Source: an uncultured Clostridia bacterium (lineage in GTDB: Bacteria; Bacillota; Clostridia; Oscillospirales; Ruminococcaceae). From it: DNA of 64,000 nt. Shown in pieces: positions 41,794-50,412 of this stretch; position 1 is the first letter of the stretch, and every line of letters starts with the position of its first letter. The position numbers were made by a program, and so were the translations under genes. The notes below the pieces were generated by a model. That model made no database searches. It saw only the letters and a list, made by a program, of their open reading frames with translations, and was not told where the DNA came from. The stretch is from assembly GCA_947630845.1 (NCBI GenBank), contig CANRJB010000001.1, forward strand, positions 1 through 64,000, read 5' to 3'.

Positions 41794-42153
41794 ATGACAA
41801 AAGAGGAGATCATTGCTTATGCTGCCAATACTTACCAGAGCAAGCCGGAGTATCTCTGGGAACGTGACCCACAGAGTGCTGTGCTGCGGCATACGGACAA
41901 CGGCAAATGGTATGCCGCACTGCTGCATGTTTCCGGAAAAAAATTGGGGCTGCCCACAGATGCACAGGTGGATATCCTGAATGTCAAATGTGATCCGGAC
42001 ACCATTGCCCTCATGACAGCTGAGCCGGGATTTTCCATGGCGTGGCACATGAACAAAAAACACTGGATCACCATTTTGCTCAACGGCATGGCAGATGACA
42101 CGGTAACACTGCGCATGCTGGACAGGAGTTACGAGATCACGAAAAAAAGATAG
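41794..42153 (+). CDS. MmcQ/YjbR-like protein
   Basis: A 119-residue soluble protein with the MmcQ/YjbR pattern: an opening helix (KEEIIAYAANTYQSKPEYLW), a LRHTDNGKWYAALLHVSG strand pair, LNVKCDPDTIALMTAEPGF and MNKKHWITILLNG. The fold resembles double-wing DNA-binding domains, but most members are uncharacterised. ATG 41794 follows TGAGGTG. It is ten bases after the AAA+ gene and ends at a strong terminator. Confidence 0.8.
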   Translation: MTKEEIIAYAANTYQSKPEYLWERDPQSAVLRHTDNGKWYAALLHVSGKKLGLPTDAQVDILNVKCDPDTIALMTAEPGFSMAWHMNKKHWITILLNGMADDTVTLRMLDRSYEITKKR

Positions 42154-42223
42154 ACGGTTTCATCTGAACCTATGCCTGCCGTCCTTGACAGCAGGCATTC
42201 CGGAACAGATGAAACCGTTTTTT
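42154..42223. terminator. Two-part hairpin terminator
   Basis: Outer stem ACGGTTTCATCTG (42154-42166) pairs with its complement at 42206-42218; an inner stem ATGCCTGC/GCAGGCAT sits inside. A T-run follows at 42217-42223. It separates convergent transcripts. Confidence 0.85.
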
Positions 42224-42253
42224 ATCATGTGTGGCAGATGCTGTTAATGCTTA

Positions 42254-43591
42254 TCATACCGTGATATTTTTCAGCCACCGGAATTTTATGTAATGCCTGT
42301 AGACGGCAGGAAGCTTGACAAATTCATCCAGTGTCAGGATGAAGGCAACCGCAAGCACCGGCAGATGCAGCACAAATGCCCCTAACATCCCCAACGGCAC
42401 GACCACGCCCCAGAGCGTGATGATATCGCAGACCATCCCGAACCGGGTGTCGCCGCCGGCAGCAAAAATCCCACAGATCACAGTGGAGTTCAGAGAGTTG
42501 CCGATGACATAGTATGCCGCCATGCAAAGCATCCAGACAAGATATCCTTTCGCCTGTTCGCTCAGGTCAATGATATGCACCACAAGCGGTATGAGGGCAA
42601 GCAGCACCAGTCCCGACCCTGCGCCGATGGCAATGGAAAAGCGCACAAAACTGCCGCCTGCCTTTCTTGCCTCTGAAAGCTCATTCCTGCCGAGCATGCC
42701 GCCGATGATGATGCCGACTCCGGCAGCAATTCCCCAACAGAGACTTGCGATCATGCTGCGGACAATGCCGGCAATGGAGTTAGCCGCTGTGGCATCTGTA
42801 CCAAGATGTCCCATGATGACGGAATACATCGTTACGCCGCCGCCCCAGCCAAGCTGATTGAACAGCATCGGTGCGGTGTAGTGCCAGTATTCATGATGCA
42901 GCTCCCTGTTATCAGAACGGAACAGCAGAGGGATGCGCAGCGGAATGCATTTTCCTTTTATCATTACAAATGCCACGCACAACACTTCAAAAAACCTTGC
43001 AATGACTGTCGCCAACGCTGCCCCTGCAATGCCCATTTCCGGAAATATCCACAGTCCGAAAATCAGGCAGGCATTCAGGATGATGTTCAGCACGACCGAT
43101 GTCGAACCAATTACAGAGCTGAGCCCTGCCCTGTCGCAGACCTTCATAATGCCGAAGTAGGTCTGTGAGAATCCTGTCAGCACGTAGGAGAGGGCTGCTG
43201 CACGCAGATAGACTGCACCCATTTCAATGAGGGTAGGATCATTGGTAAAGAGGTGCATGATCTGCGACGGTATCAGAAATGCTGCCAGTGTGAACAACAG
43301 TCCCACAAGCAATGCATAGCGCATGGTGACTGCAAGCACCTGTTCTACGGTCTTGCCATCTTTTTTGCCCCAGTACTGCGCTCCCATGACATTGCATCCG
43401 CCGATGAAGGCATTCGTAAACAGGCTGTACACAAAAGCAACCTGTCCGGCAAGCGACGATGCTGACAATGCATCCTGCTCCAGAAAACCAAGCATGAACG
43501 CATCCGAGGCGGATACGAGTGAGGACATCAGATACTGGAAAGCAATGGGAGTCACGATGGTAAATAATCTTTTATATAATTCTTTGTTCAT
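42254..43591 (-). CDS. MATE-family efflux transporter
   Basis: A 445-residue polytopic protein with twelve predicted segments. The MATE hallmark is seen in both halves: the N-terminal TIVTPIAFQYLMSSLVSASDAFMLGFL and the pairing QVAFVYSLFTNAFIGGCNVMGAQYWGKKD. Such carriers exchange cations for drugs or metabolites. Its ATG follows a GAGGAGGGA site. The substrate cannot be inferred. Confidence 0.92.
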   Translation of the reverse strand: MNKELYKRLFTIVTPIAFQYLMSSLVSASDAFMLGFLEQDALSASSLAGQVAFVYSLFTNAFIGGCNVMGAQYWGKKDGKTVEQVLAVTMRYALLVGLLFTLAAFLIPSQIMHLFTNDPTLIEMGAVYLRAAALSYVLTGFSQTYFGIMKVCDRAGLSSVIGSTSVVLNIILNACLIFGLWIFPEMGIAGAALATVIARFFEVLCVAFVMIKGKCIPLRIPLLFRSDNRELHHEYWHYTAPMLFNQLGWGGGVTMYSVIMGHLGTDATAANSIAGIVRSMIASLCWGIAAGVGIIIGGMLGRNELSEARKAGGSFVRFSIAIGAGSGLVLLALIPLVVHIIDLSEQAKGYLVWMLCMAAYYVIGNSLNSTVICGIFAAGGDTRFGMVCDIITLWGVVVPLGMLGAFVLHLPVLAVAFILTLDEFVKLPAVYRHYIKFRWLKNITV

Positions 43592-43619
43592 GTTTATCCC
43601 TCCTCATAATTCTTCGCCT

Positions 43620-43648
43620 ATTATAGCATAACCATATAGCGTTGTCAA
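43620..43648 (-). promoter_or_regulatory. MATE gene promoter
   Basis: Minus strand TTGACA (43643-43648), 17-base spacer, TATAAT (43620-43625). Divergent from the T-box promoter. Confidence 0.85.
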
Positions 43649-43672
43649 TATCAATTTTACACAAAAAAACAC

Positions 43673-43701
43673 TTGACAAGCGGCGGAAAATATGCTATTA
43701 T
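43673..43701 (+). promoter_or_regulatory. Promoter of the thrS T-box operon
   Basis: TTGACA (43673-43678), 17-base spacer, TATTAT (43696-43701). Transcription would begin near 43708, at the base of the T-box stem. Confidence 0.85.
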
Positions 43702-43707
43702 GTATTT

Positions 43708-43953
43708 ATACACGCTGACGAGAACGCTGTTAGGAACCGTGCAATGCACACCGTATTCCAGAGAGTTGCTGCCATAGGCTGAGAGCAGCAGCAAACGGGT
43801 CGTCTTGACAGATACCATCTCTGAGTCTGCCCAATCCGCAGCGGTTTGCCCCGTTACCGGCAACAATGAGGTGCAGCTTGCTGCATGAATTCGGGTGGAA
43901 TCACGGTCATACGTCCCGGAGCTTTGGGTAATACCATGCTCCGGGATTTTTTT
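43708..43953 (+). ncRNA. Threonine T-box riboswitch
   Basis: Stem I is framed by GACGA (about 43717-43721) and TCGTC (about 43800-43804), with the GAGAG bulge at 43761-43765. A candidate Thr specifier ACG lies at 43795-43797. The T-box GGGTGGAATCACGG (43893-43906) varies from the usual TGGNACCGCG; its UGGA bulge would pair with a tRNA ending UCCA. The terminator TCCCGGAGC/GCTCCGGGA (43914-43922, 43938-43946) ends in T7. Uncharged tRNA-Thr should disrupt it. Downstream thrS sets the amino acid; the specifier itself is inference. Confidence 0.85.
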
Positions 43954-43970
43954 ATGGGAGGTGAGAGGAT

Positions 43971-44393
43971 ATGTTACACCAGAAAATTGAACTGCATTCG
44001 GAACTGCCGCCGGATGAAGCGGCAGAGGTATTCCGTAACACCCTGAAAAAAACTGCATCCGGCTTTCATGGTAAGGAAGAGGAGGAGGAATTTATCTTTG
44101 ACTACAAGGGCAAGGAACTGAATGCCTTCCGTCCGGAGATCCGTATGAAGCTGCTGCCGGATGCGGACGGTACACTGTTCTGGGCGGACATGAAACTACC
44201 GAAGCTCATGCTCTGGTTCATGGTATTCTGGACAGTGCTGCCGGTGATAATCGCCTTGTGGGGGAAGAACTGGCTGGTATTGCTGATGATCCCGGTGTTC
44301 TGGATCATTGCAGTGATCAACTTCCGGATCGGCGTCAAGAGGGCAAAGACTGCGCTCATGGCTGAGACAGAAGCGGTTGAAATTGTTGGATAA
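43971..44393 (+). CDS. Small membrane protein inserted between T-box and thrS
   Basis: A 140-residue protein with a charged N-terminal domain (about 1-75) and two membrane segments (about 78-98 and 99-120). ATG 43971 follows GGGAGGTGAG. It sits between the T-box and thrS, so it responds to threonine supply. No family is recognised. The motif MKLPKLMLWFMVFWTVLPV starts the membrane part. Confidence 0.65.
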   Translation: MLHQKIELHSELPPDEAAEVFRNTLKKTASGFHGKEEEEEFIFDYKGKELNAFRPEIRMKLLPDADGTLFWADMKLPKLMLWFMVFWTVLPVIIALWGKNWLVLLMIPVFWIIAVINFRIGVKRAKTALMAETEAVEIVG

Positions 44394-44416
44394 CATCAGG
44401 TAAAGGAGAATGTGAT

Positions 44417-46363
44417 ATGTTAAAATTAACACTGAAAGATGGAAGCATCCGTGAGGCAGAGGAGAATCTCTCTGCCGCAGAAATTGTAAAGGGCATCGGC
44501 ATGGGGCTGTACAAAGCTGCATGCTGTGTCAAAATCGACGGGACTGTCTGCGACCTGCGGACGGTGCTGACGAAGGACTGCACCTTTGAAGTGCTGACAT
44601 TTGACGATGAGGAAGGAAAAAAGACCTTCTGGCATACGGCATCACATGTACTCGCACAGGCAGTGAAGCGGCTGTATCCGGAGACAAAGCTTGCCATCGG
44701 ACCGGCAATTGACGGCGGCTTTTACTATGATTTTGATACGGAGCATCCGTTTACGCCGGAAGAACTGACGAAGATCGAAGCCGAGATGAAGAAAATCGTC
44801 AAGGAGAAACTCCCGATAGAGCAGTACTGCCTCAGCCCGGAGGATGCCTTGCAGACACTCCGGGATATGGATGAGCCGTACAAGGTCGAATTGTGTGAGG
44901 AGCATGCAGGAAAGGGAGAACCGATCTCTTTCTACAGGCAGGGTGACTTCACTGACCTCTGCGCAGGACCTCACCTCATGACGACCGAACCTGTCAAGGC
45001 ATTCAAACTGCTGTCCTGCACAGGCGCATACTGGAGGGGAAGCGAAAAGAATAAGTCTCTGTCCCGTATCTACGGTACGGCATTCCCGAAGGCAGCACAG
45101 CTTGATGAGGAGCTGAAACGCCGTGAAGAGGCAAAGCTGCGTGATCACAACAAGATAGGACGGGAGCTGGAATATTTCACAACGGTAGATTATGTCGGGC
45201 AGGGCTTGCCGATCCTGTTGCCAAAGGGTGCAAGAGTGATCCAGCTATTGCAGAGATGGGTAGAGGACTATGAGCAGGCACATGGCTGTCTGCTGACCAA
45301 GACCCCGCTCATGGCAAAGCGTGACCTGTACCAGATCTCCGGACACTGGGATCATTATCTGGACGGCATGTTCATTCTGGGCGATCCCTATGACATGGAA
45401 AAGGAATGCTTTGCCCTGCGTCCAATGACATGCCCATTCCAGTATCAGGTCTATCTCAACCGGCAGCGTTCTTATAAAGAGCTGCCCATGCGTCTGACGG
45501 AAACTTCCACGCTGTTCCGGAATGAGGATTCCGGTGAAATGCATGGACTCATCCGTGTGCGGCAGTTTACGATCTCCGAAGGACATTTTATCCTGCGCCC
45601 CGACCAGTTGGAGGAAGAATTCAAATTCTGTCTGGAAATGGCAAAGTATATGCTCGACACTGTGGGACTGCTGGAGGACTGCACGTTCCGTTTCTCGCAG
45701 TGGGATCCGGCAAACCCGAAGAACAAGTATGAGGGCACAAAGGAGCAGTGGGACGAGGCACAGCGTGTCATGGGCAATATCCTTGACAAACTCGGACTGG
45801 AGTATACGGTCGGCATTGATGAAGCCGCTTTCTACGGTCCAAAACTCGACATTCAGTATAAGAATGTATTCGGCAAGGAAGATACTCTCGTCACCATCCA
45901 GATCGACATGCTCCTTGCAGAGAAATTCGGGATGTACTACATTGATTCTGACGGACAGAAGAAACTGCCCTACATCATCCACAGGACTTCACTTGGCTGC
46001 TTTGAAAGAACGCTTGCCTATATGTTGGAACATTTTGCAGGGGCATTGCCGTTGTGGCTTGCACCGGAACAGGTGAAGATCATCCCGATCGCAGACAGAC
46101 ATCTAAACTTTGCCGCAGAGGTACAGCAGGCACTTGCCAATGCTGGTATCCGCTGCGCCATTGACGACCGTGCAGAGAAAATCGGCAAGAAAATCCGTGA
46201 AGCGACACTTGACAAGATCCCCTACATGCTCACCATCGGTGACAACGAGGTCGAGGCAAAGAATGTATCCGTCCGCACCAGAAAGGGCGACAACCTCGGC
46301 AATATGACCATGGACGAACTGCTCGCCAAACTGACATCGGAAATTGCTGCGAAGGCAAAATAA
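44417..46363 (+). CDS. thrS: Threonyl-tRNA synthetase
   Basis: A 648-residue class II enzyme. The order is TGS domain (about 1-60), editing domain with THRXH-like HTASHVLAQAVKRLYPE and DFTDLCAGPHL (about 70-225), catalytic core and anticodon domain (about 545-640). Zinc ligands are Cys in RPMTCPFQY, His in TISEGHFI and His in IIHRTSLGCFE. The CPFQY sequence differs from the commoner NCPxH. It is controlled by the T-box at 43708. The stop overlaps the next start by one base (TAATG). Confidence 0.96.
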   Translation: MLKLTLKDGSIREAEENLSAAEIVKGIGMGLYKAACCVKIDGTVCDLRTVLTKDCTFEVLTFDDEEGKKTFWHTASHVLAQAVKRLYPETKLAIGPAIDGGFYYDFDTEHPFTPEELTKIEAEMKKIVKEKLPIEQYCLSPEDALQTLRDMDEPYKVELCEEHAGKGEPISFYRQGDFTDLCAGPHLMTTEPVKAFKLLSCTGAYWRGSEKNKSLSRIYGTAFPKAAQLDEELKRREEAKLRDHNKIGRELEYFTTVDYVGQGLPILLPKGARVIQLLQRWVEDYEQAHGCLLTKTPLMAKRDLYQISGHWDHYLDGMFILGDPYDMEKECFALRPMTCPFQYQVYLNRQRSYKELPMRLTETSTLFRNEDSGEMHGLIRVRQFTISEGHFILRPDQLEEEFKFCLEMAKYMLDTVGLLEDCTFRFSQWDPANPKNKYEGTKEQWDEAQRVMGNILDKLGLEYTVGIDEAAFYGPKLDIQYKNVFGKEDTLVTIQIDMLLAEKFGMYYIDSDGQKKLPYIIHRTSLGCFERTLAYMLEHFAGALPLWLAPEQVKIIPIADRHLNFAAEVQQALANAGIRCAIDDRAEKIGKKIREATLDKIPYMLTIGDNEVEAKNVSVRTRKGDNLGNMTMDELLAKLTSEIAAKAK

Positions 46364-47889
46364 TGTGGTATTTCATCACATCTCTGCTGTGGATGCTGCT
46401 TGTCCCACTTCTGCCCCTGCTGCTGTTTGCCATGCTGGGAATCACATGGAATACAGAAGGGATACTCGTTGCGGTGATTATCGGAAGTTACCTTGCAGCA
46501 GCCTACAGCTATGCACGCATCTTCCTTTCGCAAAATAAACTGAAAAAACCGAAGTCACTATCCGGCTTTTATGCACCGCTGCTGATCTGCTTCTGCTGTG
46601 GGCTGATCTTGTTGTTTCTCAGCGTTGACAAAACGTTTTTTGATGATACCTATGCTGATCTAAATCCTGCCGGAGAGCTATTTCGTTATGTGAATTTGTG
46701 GCAGACACTGCTGCTCCTGTATGCAGAAGATACGGGACAGAACATCTGGCATTATCTGCTGCCCGTCATCCACATCGCCGGAATGGCTGCGGCAGGAGCA
46801 GGCTATTATGTCACATGCCGGAAGAGGAAGGAAACATTTCCATTCTCTGTAAAGAAGCTCTCTGCCGCATGCTGTATCTGCATTCTGATCAGCAGCACAG
46901 GGGAACTGCTCTATTGGTATCACGACATGGCTACGCCGCAGATGACAGCAGAAAACCAGAGGACGTATATTGACAGACAACTTTACAGGTTTCCATATGA
47001 GAACGGCTATTCGAGCGTTGACCTGTATCCTTATCACATTGATAACCCTGACAACCGGCTTGCGGTAACAGATGCGCCGTCCACGCTGACGATCACTCAT
47101 GATATGCCTGTACTGGACGGTGCAGAGGCAGCCTATCCGGTCTATGCGGCATTTGCGAATGCATGCTATGCGGATATTGCCGACATACAGGACGATAACT
47201 CCGCCGAAAAGCCGGTGGTATTCTCCAACACCATCGAAGCCTATCGCTCGCTGCTTGCCGGAGATGCAGACATTTTCTTCGGGGCAGAACTATCGGATGC
47301 ACAGCTGCAAATGGCAGAGGATGCCGGAAAAGAACTTGTTATGACACCCATTGCAAGAGAAGCGTTCGTCTTTTTCGTGAGTGAGGATAACCCGGTTGAG
47401 GGACTGACTTCGGAGCAGATACGGAATATCTATTCCGGCAAGACCAAAAACTGGCTGACACTGGGAGGCGGATTTATGCCGATCCTTGCTTACCAGCGTC
47501 CGGAAAATTCCGGCTCGCAGACAAGGATGCAGCATTTCATGGGCGATGTGCCGCTGAAAGAACCGCTTGAAGTGGAATTTGAAATCAGTATGGTCGGTCT
47601 GATACAGGATATCGCAGAATATGAGAACCGCCCGAATGCCATCGGGTATTCTTTCCGTTACTATGCTACACAGATGACCAGAATCGATGGCATCAAGCTC
47701 TTGGCACTTGATGGCATTGCACCGACAGCAGAGAACATACGCAGTGATACCTACCCCATGTGCGGCACGCTGATGGCGATTGCTGTCAAGGATAACCCGA
47801 ACCCCCATGTTTCCGATTTTATGGAGTGGATGACGGGTGAACAGGGGCAGGAAATTGTGGAAAAGACAGGCTATATTGCGATAAAATGA
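46363..47889 (+). CDS. Membrane-anchored PstS-like binding protein
   Basis: A 508-residue protein with about five N-terminal membrane segments (about 2-190) and an extracytoplasmic binding-protein domain (about 200-508). That domain contains DNPVEGLTSEQIRNIYSG, KTKNWLTLGG and RPENSGSQTRM, the phosphate-binding loop pattern of PstS family proteins. Normal PstS is a lipoprotein without such a membrane block, so this may be a sensor or a phosphate-linked regulator rather than an importer part. It is one base into thrS and probably in the same transcript. Confidence 0.78.
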   Translation: MWYFITSLLWMLLVPLLPLLLFAMLGITWNTEGILVAVIIGSYLAAAYSYARIFLSQNKLKKPKSLSGFYAPLLICFCCGLILLFLSVDKTFFDDTYADLNPAGELFRYVNLWQTLLLLYAEDTGQNIWHYLLPVIHIAGMAAAGAGYYVTCRKRKETFPFSVKKLSAACCICILISSTGELLYWYHDMATPQMTAENQRTYIDRQLYRFPYENGYSSVDLYPYHIDNPDNRLAVTDAPSTLTITHDMPVLDGAEAAYPVYAAFANACYADIADIQDDNSAEKPVVFSNTIEAYRSLLAGDADIFFGAELSDAQLQMAEDAGKELVMTPIAREAFVFFVSEDNPVEGLTSEQIRNIYSGKTKNWLTLGGGFMPILAYQRPENSGSQTRMQHFMGDVPLKEPLEVEFEISMVGLIQDIAEYENRPNAIGYSFRYYATQMTRIDGIKLLALDGIAPTAENIRSDTYPMCGTLMAIAVKDNPNPHVSDFMEWMTGEQGQEIVEKTGYIAIK

Positions 47890-47902
47890 CAAAGGAGTCT
47901 TT

Positions 47903-49180
47903 ATGAATCATACAAAATGCATCTCTTTGACAATGGTGTGCGCACTGCTCACACTTCTGATGGGGGTGATCTTGCAGCCCCTGATGGCACATGCCGATGC
48001 GGCAGCCGAAATGAACACCCTCATCAAGAATTATGGCAGAACCTGTGCCGTGCAGGTCTACAGCATGGATGACCGCACCACACTCTATGCCTACCAGAAA
48101 GACAAGCTCATTACCGGTGCAAGCACCATCAAACTCCCCTACTGTGTTTATGTGTGTACACAGCTTGAAAAGGGTGTGCGGTCGCTCGATGAGACGATCA
48201 AGTATACGTCCTCATGGTATCACGGAGGTTCGGGCATTATCCGGAAAAATGGCTACGGCAAGACCTATACCATCCGGCAGCTCATTGACTATGCCATGCG
48301 GTATTCAGACAATGTGGCATATGATATGCTCGTGTACTTGTTCGGGGTCGGGGGATTCAATTCAATGGTGGACGAATGGGGATATTCCATCCATATCGGT
48401 GAGAGCAGTCCACGTTTTCCGAGTGTAACGGCAGACTTTATGCGCACGGCAATGGAACGTATGGCAGACCGTCGGAATGACGGAGAAGCATGGCAGACCG
48501 CATGGACAGCACTCTGCGAATCCACAAACACCTATGTCCGTGGTGCAGTCGGAAGCGATACCGTGCCGGTCGCTGTAAAGTACGGCAATGTCTCGTCGGT
48601 ATGGCATGAGGTATGCTATGTGGGAAGCGAAACACCATATGTAGTCGTTATCCTGAGCAGTGCGACCAACATGAGCCCGAATACTACCTTTCTGAAAAAT
48701 GTCGCAAAGTGTGCAGACAGGATCGTGCAGGAGTATGAAGCACAAAAACCGGACGAACCGGAAACCACAGAACCGACCGACTCCGTCACGGATCCGCCAA
48801 AACCTGATCCCATTGACCCCGATCAGTTTCTGCCGGTCGATGCGGACAAGATCAGTACAGGTGATCTGAATGGAGACAGTCTCTATACTACGGACGATGC
48901 TGCATGGATACTCCAAGCCATTGCCATGCTCGGCGTACAGCAGGAAGTCCCCATGACAGAGACACAGCTTACGGCTGCAGATGTAAATGGCAATGCTTTC
49001 ATAGATACAGCAGATGCCGCCGTGCTGCTGAGCTACATCGCATACATGGGCGCAGGCGGTGAAGAGGAACTGACAGCGTATCTCCGGACAGAGACGGATG
49101 CAGCACAGCCGGAAACTATGGAGACATTGCCCACAGAATCTCCCACAGACCCAACAGAAAATCAGTCTGCATCAGAATAA
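47903..49180 (+). CDS. Beta-lactamase-fold protein with dockerin repeats
   Basis: A 425-residue exported protein. Signal peptide ends near MAHADA (residues 28-33). Residues about 35-275 match the class A beta-lactamase/DD-peptidase fold: Ser74-x-x-Lys77 in GASTIKLPY, Ser135-Asp-Asn in YSDN, and Lys226-Tyr-Gly in place of KTG. A Pro/Thr/Glu linker follows (about 280-310). Dockerin repeats come next (GDLNGDSLYTTDDAAWILQAIA and ADVNGNAFIDTADAAVLLSYIAYMG). The tail is again Thr/Glu/Pro rich. A cellulosome-tethered hydrolase or a scaffold-bound peptidoglycan enzyme is likely. ATG 47903 follows AAAGGAG. Confidence 0.88.
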   Translation: MNHTKCISLTMVCALLTLLMGVILQPLMAHADAAAEMNTLIKNYGRTCAVQVYSMDDRTTLYAYQKDKLITGASTIKLPYCVYVCTQLEKGVRSLDETIKYTSSWYHGGSGIIRKNGYGKTYTIRQLIDYAMRYSDNVAYDMLVYLFGVGGFNSMVDEWGYSIHIGESSPRFPSVTADFMRTAMERMADRRNDGEAWQTAWTALCESTNTYVRGAVGSDTVPVAVKYGNVSSVWHEVCYVGSETPYVVVILSSATNMSPNTTFLKNVAKCADRIVQEYEAQKPDEPETTEPTDSVTDPPKPDPIDPDQFLPVDADKISTGDLNGDSLYTTDDAAWILQAIAMLGVQQEVPMTETQLTAADVNGNAFIDTADAAVLLSYIAYMGAGGEEELTAYLRTETDAAQPETMETLPTESPTDPTENQSASE

Positions 49181-49245
49181 ATTCGTCAAAGTGACTGAAT
49201 GTCAGTCACGACTTTGTACAAAATCTCCAAAATATTTGGAAGGGC

Positions 49246-49274
49246 TTGCAGTTTTTCTGTATTTGTGTTATAAT
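49246..49274 (+). promoter_or_regulatory. Promoter of zinc-ribbon/Sel1 gene
   Basis: TTGCAG (49246-49251), 17-base spacer with TG, TATAAT (49269-49274). It shows that the frame starting upstream of 49336 is not used. Confidence 0.75.
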
Positions 49275-49335
49275 AAAGTATCTAAATTTCCGGATGCAGG
49301 GATTTACCTGTACCGTTGTAAAGGAGTTAATGAAG

Positions 49336-50307
49336 ATGGCAGCAAAGGTTTGTTATAACTGCGGCAAGAAATTACATGGCAACAGCGTAAGCTGCACCAA
49401 TTGCGGCGCACATCAGTGGCGTGAAGGCACTGAGCGAATGACGATCGAACAGCTCAAGGATTATGCAGACGAAGAATTTCGTCAGGCAAAAATGGGCAAC
49501 AGCGAAGTCCATACCCAGCACATGGAAAAGGCAATGTTCCTGTATTCCCTCATTGCCGGCAGAATTGCAGACATGACCCCCCGGCTGGAGGATATCGAAC
49601 CAATGGAGCGCTGCATCCATATGCTCGATTACATTCTGTTGCAGGAGAGAAGAGCTGAATTTGTCGGTGATGAAAGACGGCAGAACCGCTATCGTGACCA
49701 GCTCGAAAAACTCAACAATATGAAGGACAACTATCTCTATGACCTCATCGAAAAAAAGCGTAAGGAAGAGGCAGATAAGGCAGAGCCGTCTGCTGCTCCT
49801 GCCGCATCCTCTGCACAGGCAAAGCCTACGGCAGACAAGCTCGATGAGTTGGTGGATTATGCACTGTTCACCGTTTCCGAGATGGACGAAATGGGTAACT
49901 GGACATTCCTCGGCAAACCCAGAAGCAAGAACTATATGACCAGTATGTTCAGTTTCCTGCGTGAGATCAAAGATCAGATGCCGACCCTCGAACAGAAGGA
50001 GCGTGAGGTGCTGCTGCATGTCATGTTTCAGGTTGCTGACAGCTATGAAAAGGGTACGTATCCCTTCCCACAAGACCCGACCCGTGCCATTGACTGGCAT
50101 ATGGAGGCATCCAATCGTGGTCTGGTACTGAGTCAGCTTGCCATCGGTGATATCTATCTGAAGGGCAGCGGCGGTCTGCGTCCGCAGCTTGACAAGGCAC
50201 TTGAATGGTACCAGAAAGCACTCGATGCTAACAGCTCTCCCAAAATCAACGAATACGCAGAAGCTGCTATCGAACACATCAAGTATACCATGCGTACAGG
50301 TGGCTAA
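49336..50307 (+). CDS. Zinc-ribbon protein with Sel1-like repeats
   Basis: A 323-residue cytosolic protein. The N-terminus has a zinc-ribbon (CYNCGKKL at about 6-13, CTNCGAHQW). A helical middle (about 30-165) and an Ala/Pro-rich linker lead to a C-terminal part with DPTRAIDWHMEASNRGLVLSQLAIGDIYLKGSG and LDKALEWYQKAL, typical of Sel1 helix repeats. ATG 49336 is nine bases after AAGGAG; an ATG two codons upstream is too close to that site. Sel1 proteins usually scaffold other proteins; the partner is unknown. Confidence 0.8.
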   Translation: MAAKVCYNCGKKLHGNSVSCTNCGAHQWREGTERMTIEQLKDYADEEFRQAKMGNSEVHTQHMEKAMFLYSLIAGRIADMTPRLEDIEPMERCIHMLDYILLQERRAEFVGDERRQNRYRDQLEKLNNMKDNYLYDLIEKKRKEEADKAEPSAAPAASSAQAKPTADKLDELVDYALFTVSEMDEMGNWTFLGKPRSKNYMTSMFSFLREIKDQMPTLEQKEREVLLHVMFQVADSYEKGTYPFPQDPTRAIDWHMEASNRGLVLSQLAIGDIYLKGSGGLRPQLDKALEWYQKALDANSSPKINEYAEAAIEHIKYTMRTGG

Positions 50308-50374
50308 TACCGATTCGTTATTATCCTGTTTCTACAGAACGATGAGAAATCAGTTTGCTGTATCATGACAATGC

Positions 50375-50412
50375 GATCCCCCATGCCGGAGCATGGGGGA
50401 TCGGTTTATTTT
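50375..50412. terminator. Bidirectional terminator
   Basis: GATCCCCCATGC (50375-50386) and GCATGGGGGATC (50391-50402) form a 12-bp stem with CGGA loop, with a T-rich tail. It ends convergent genes. Confidence 0.9.
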
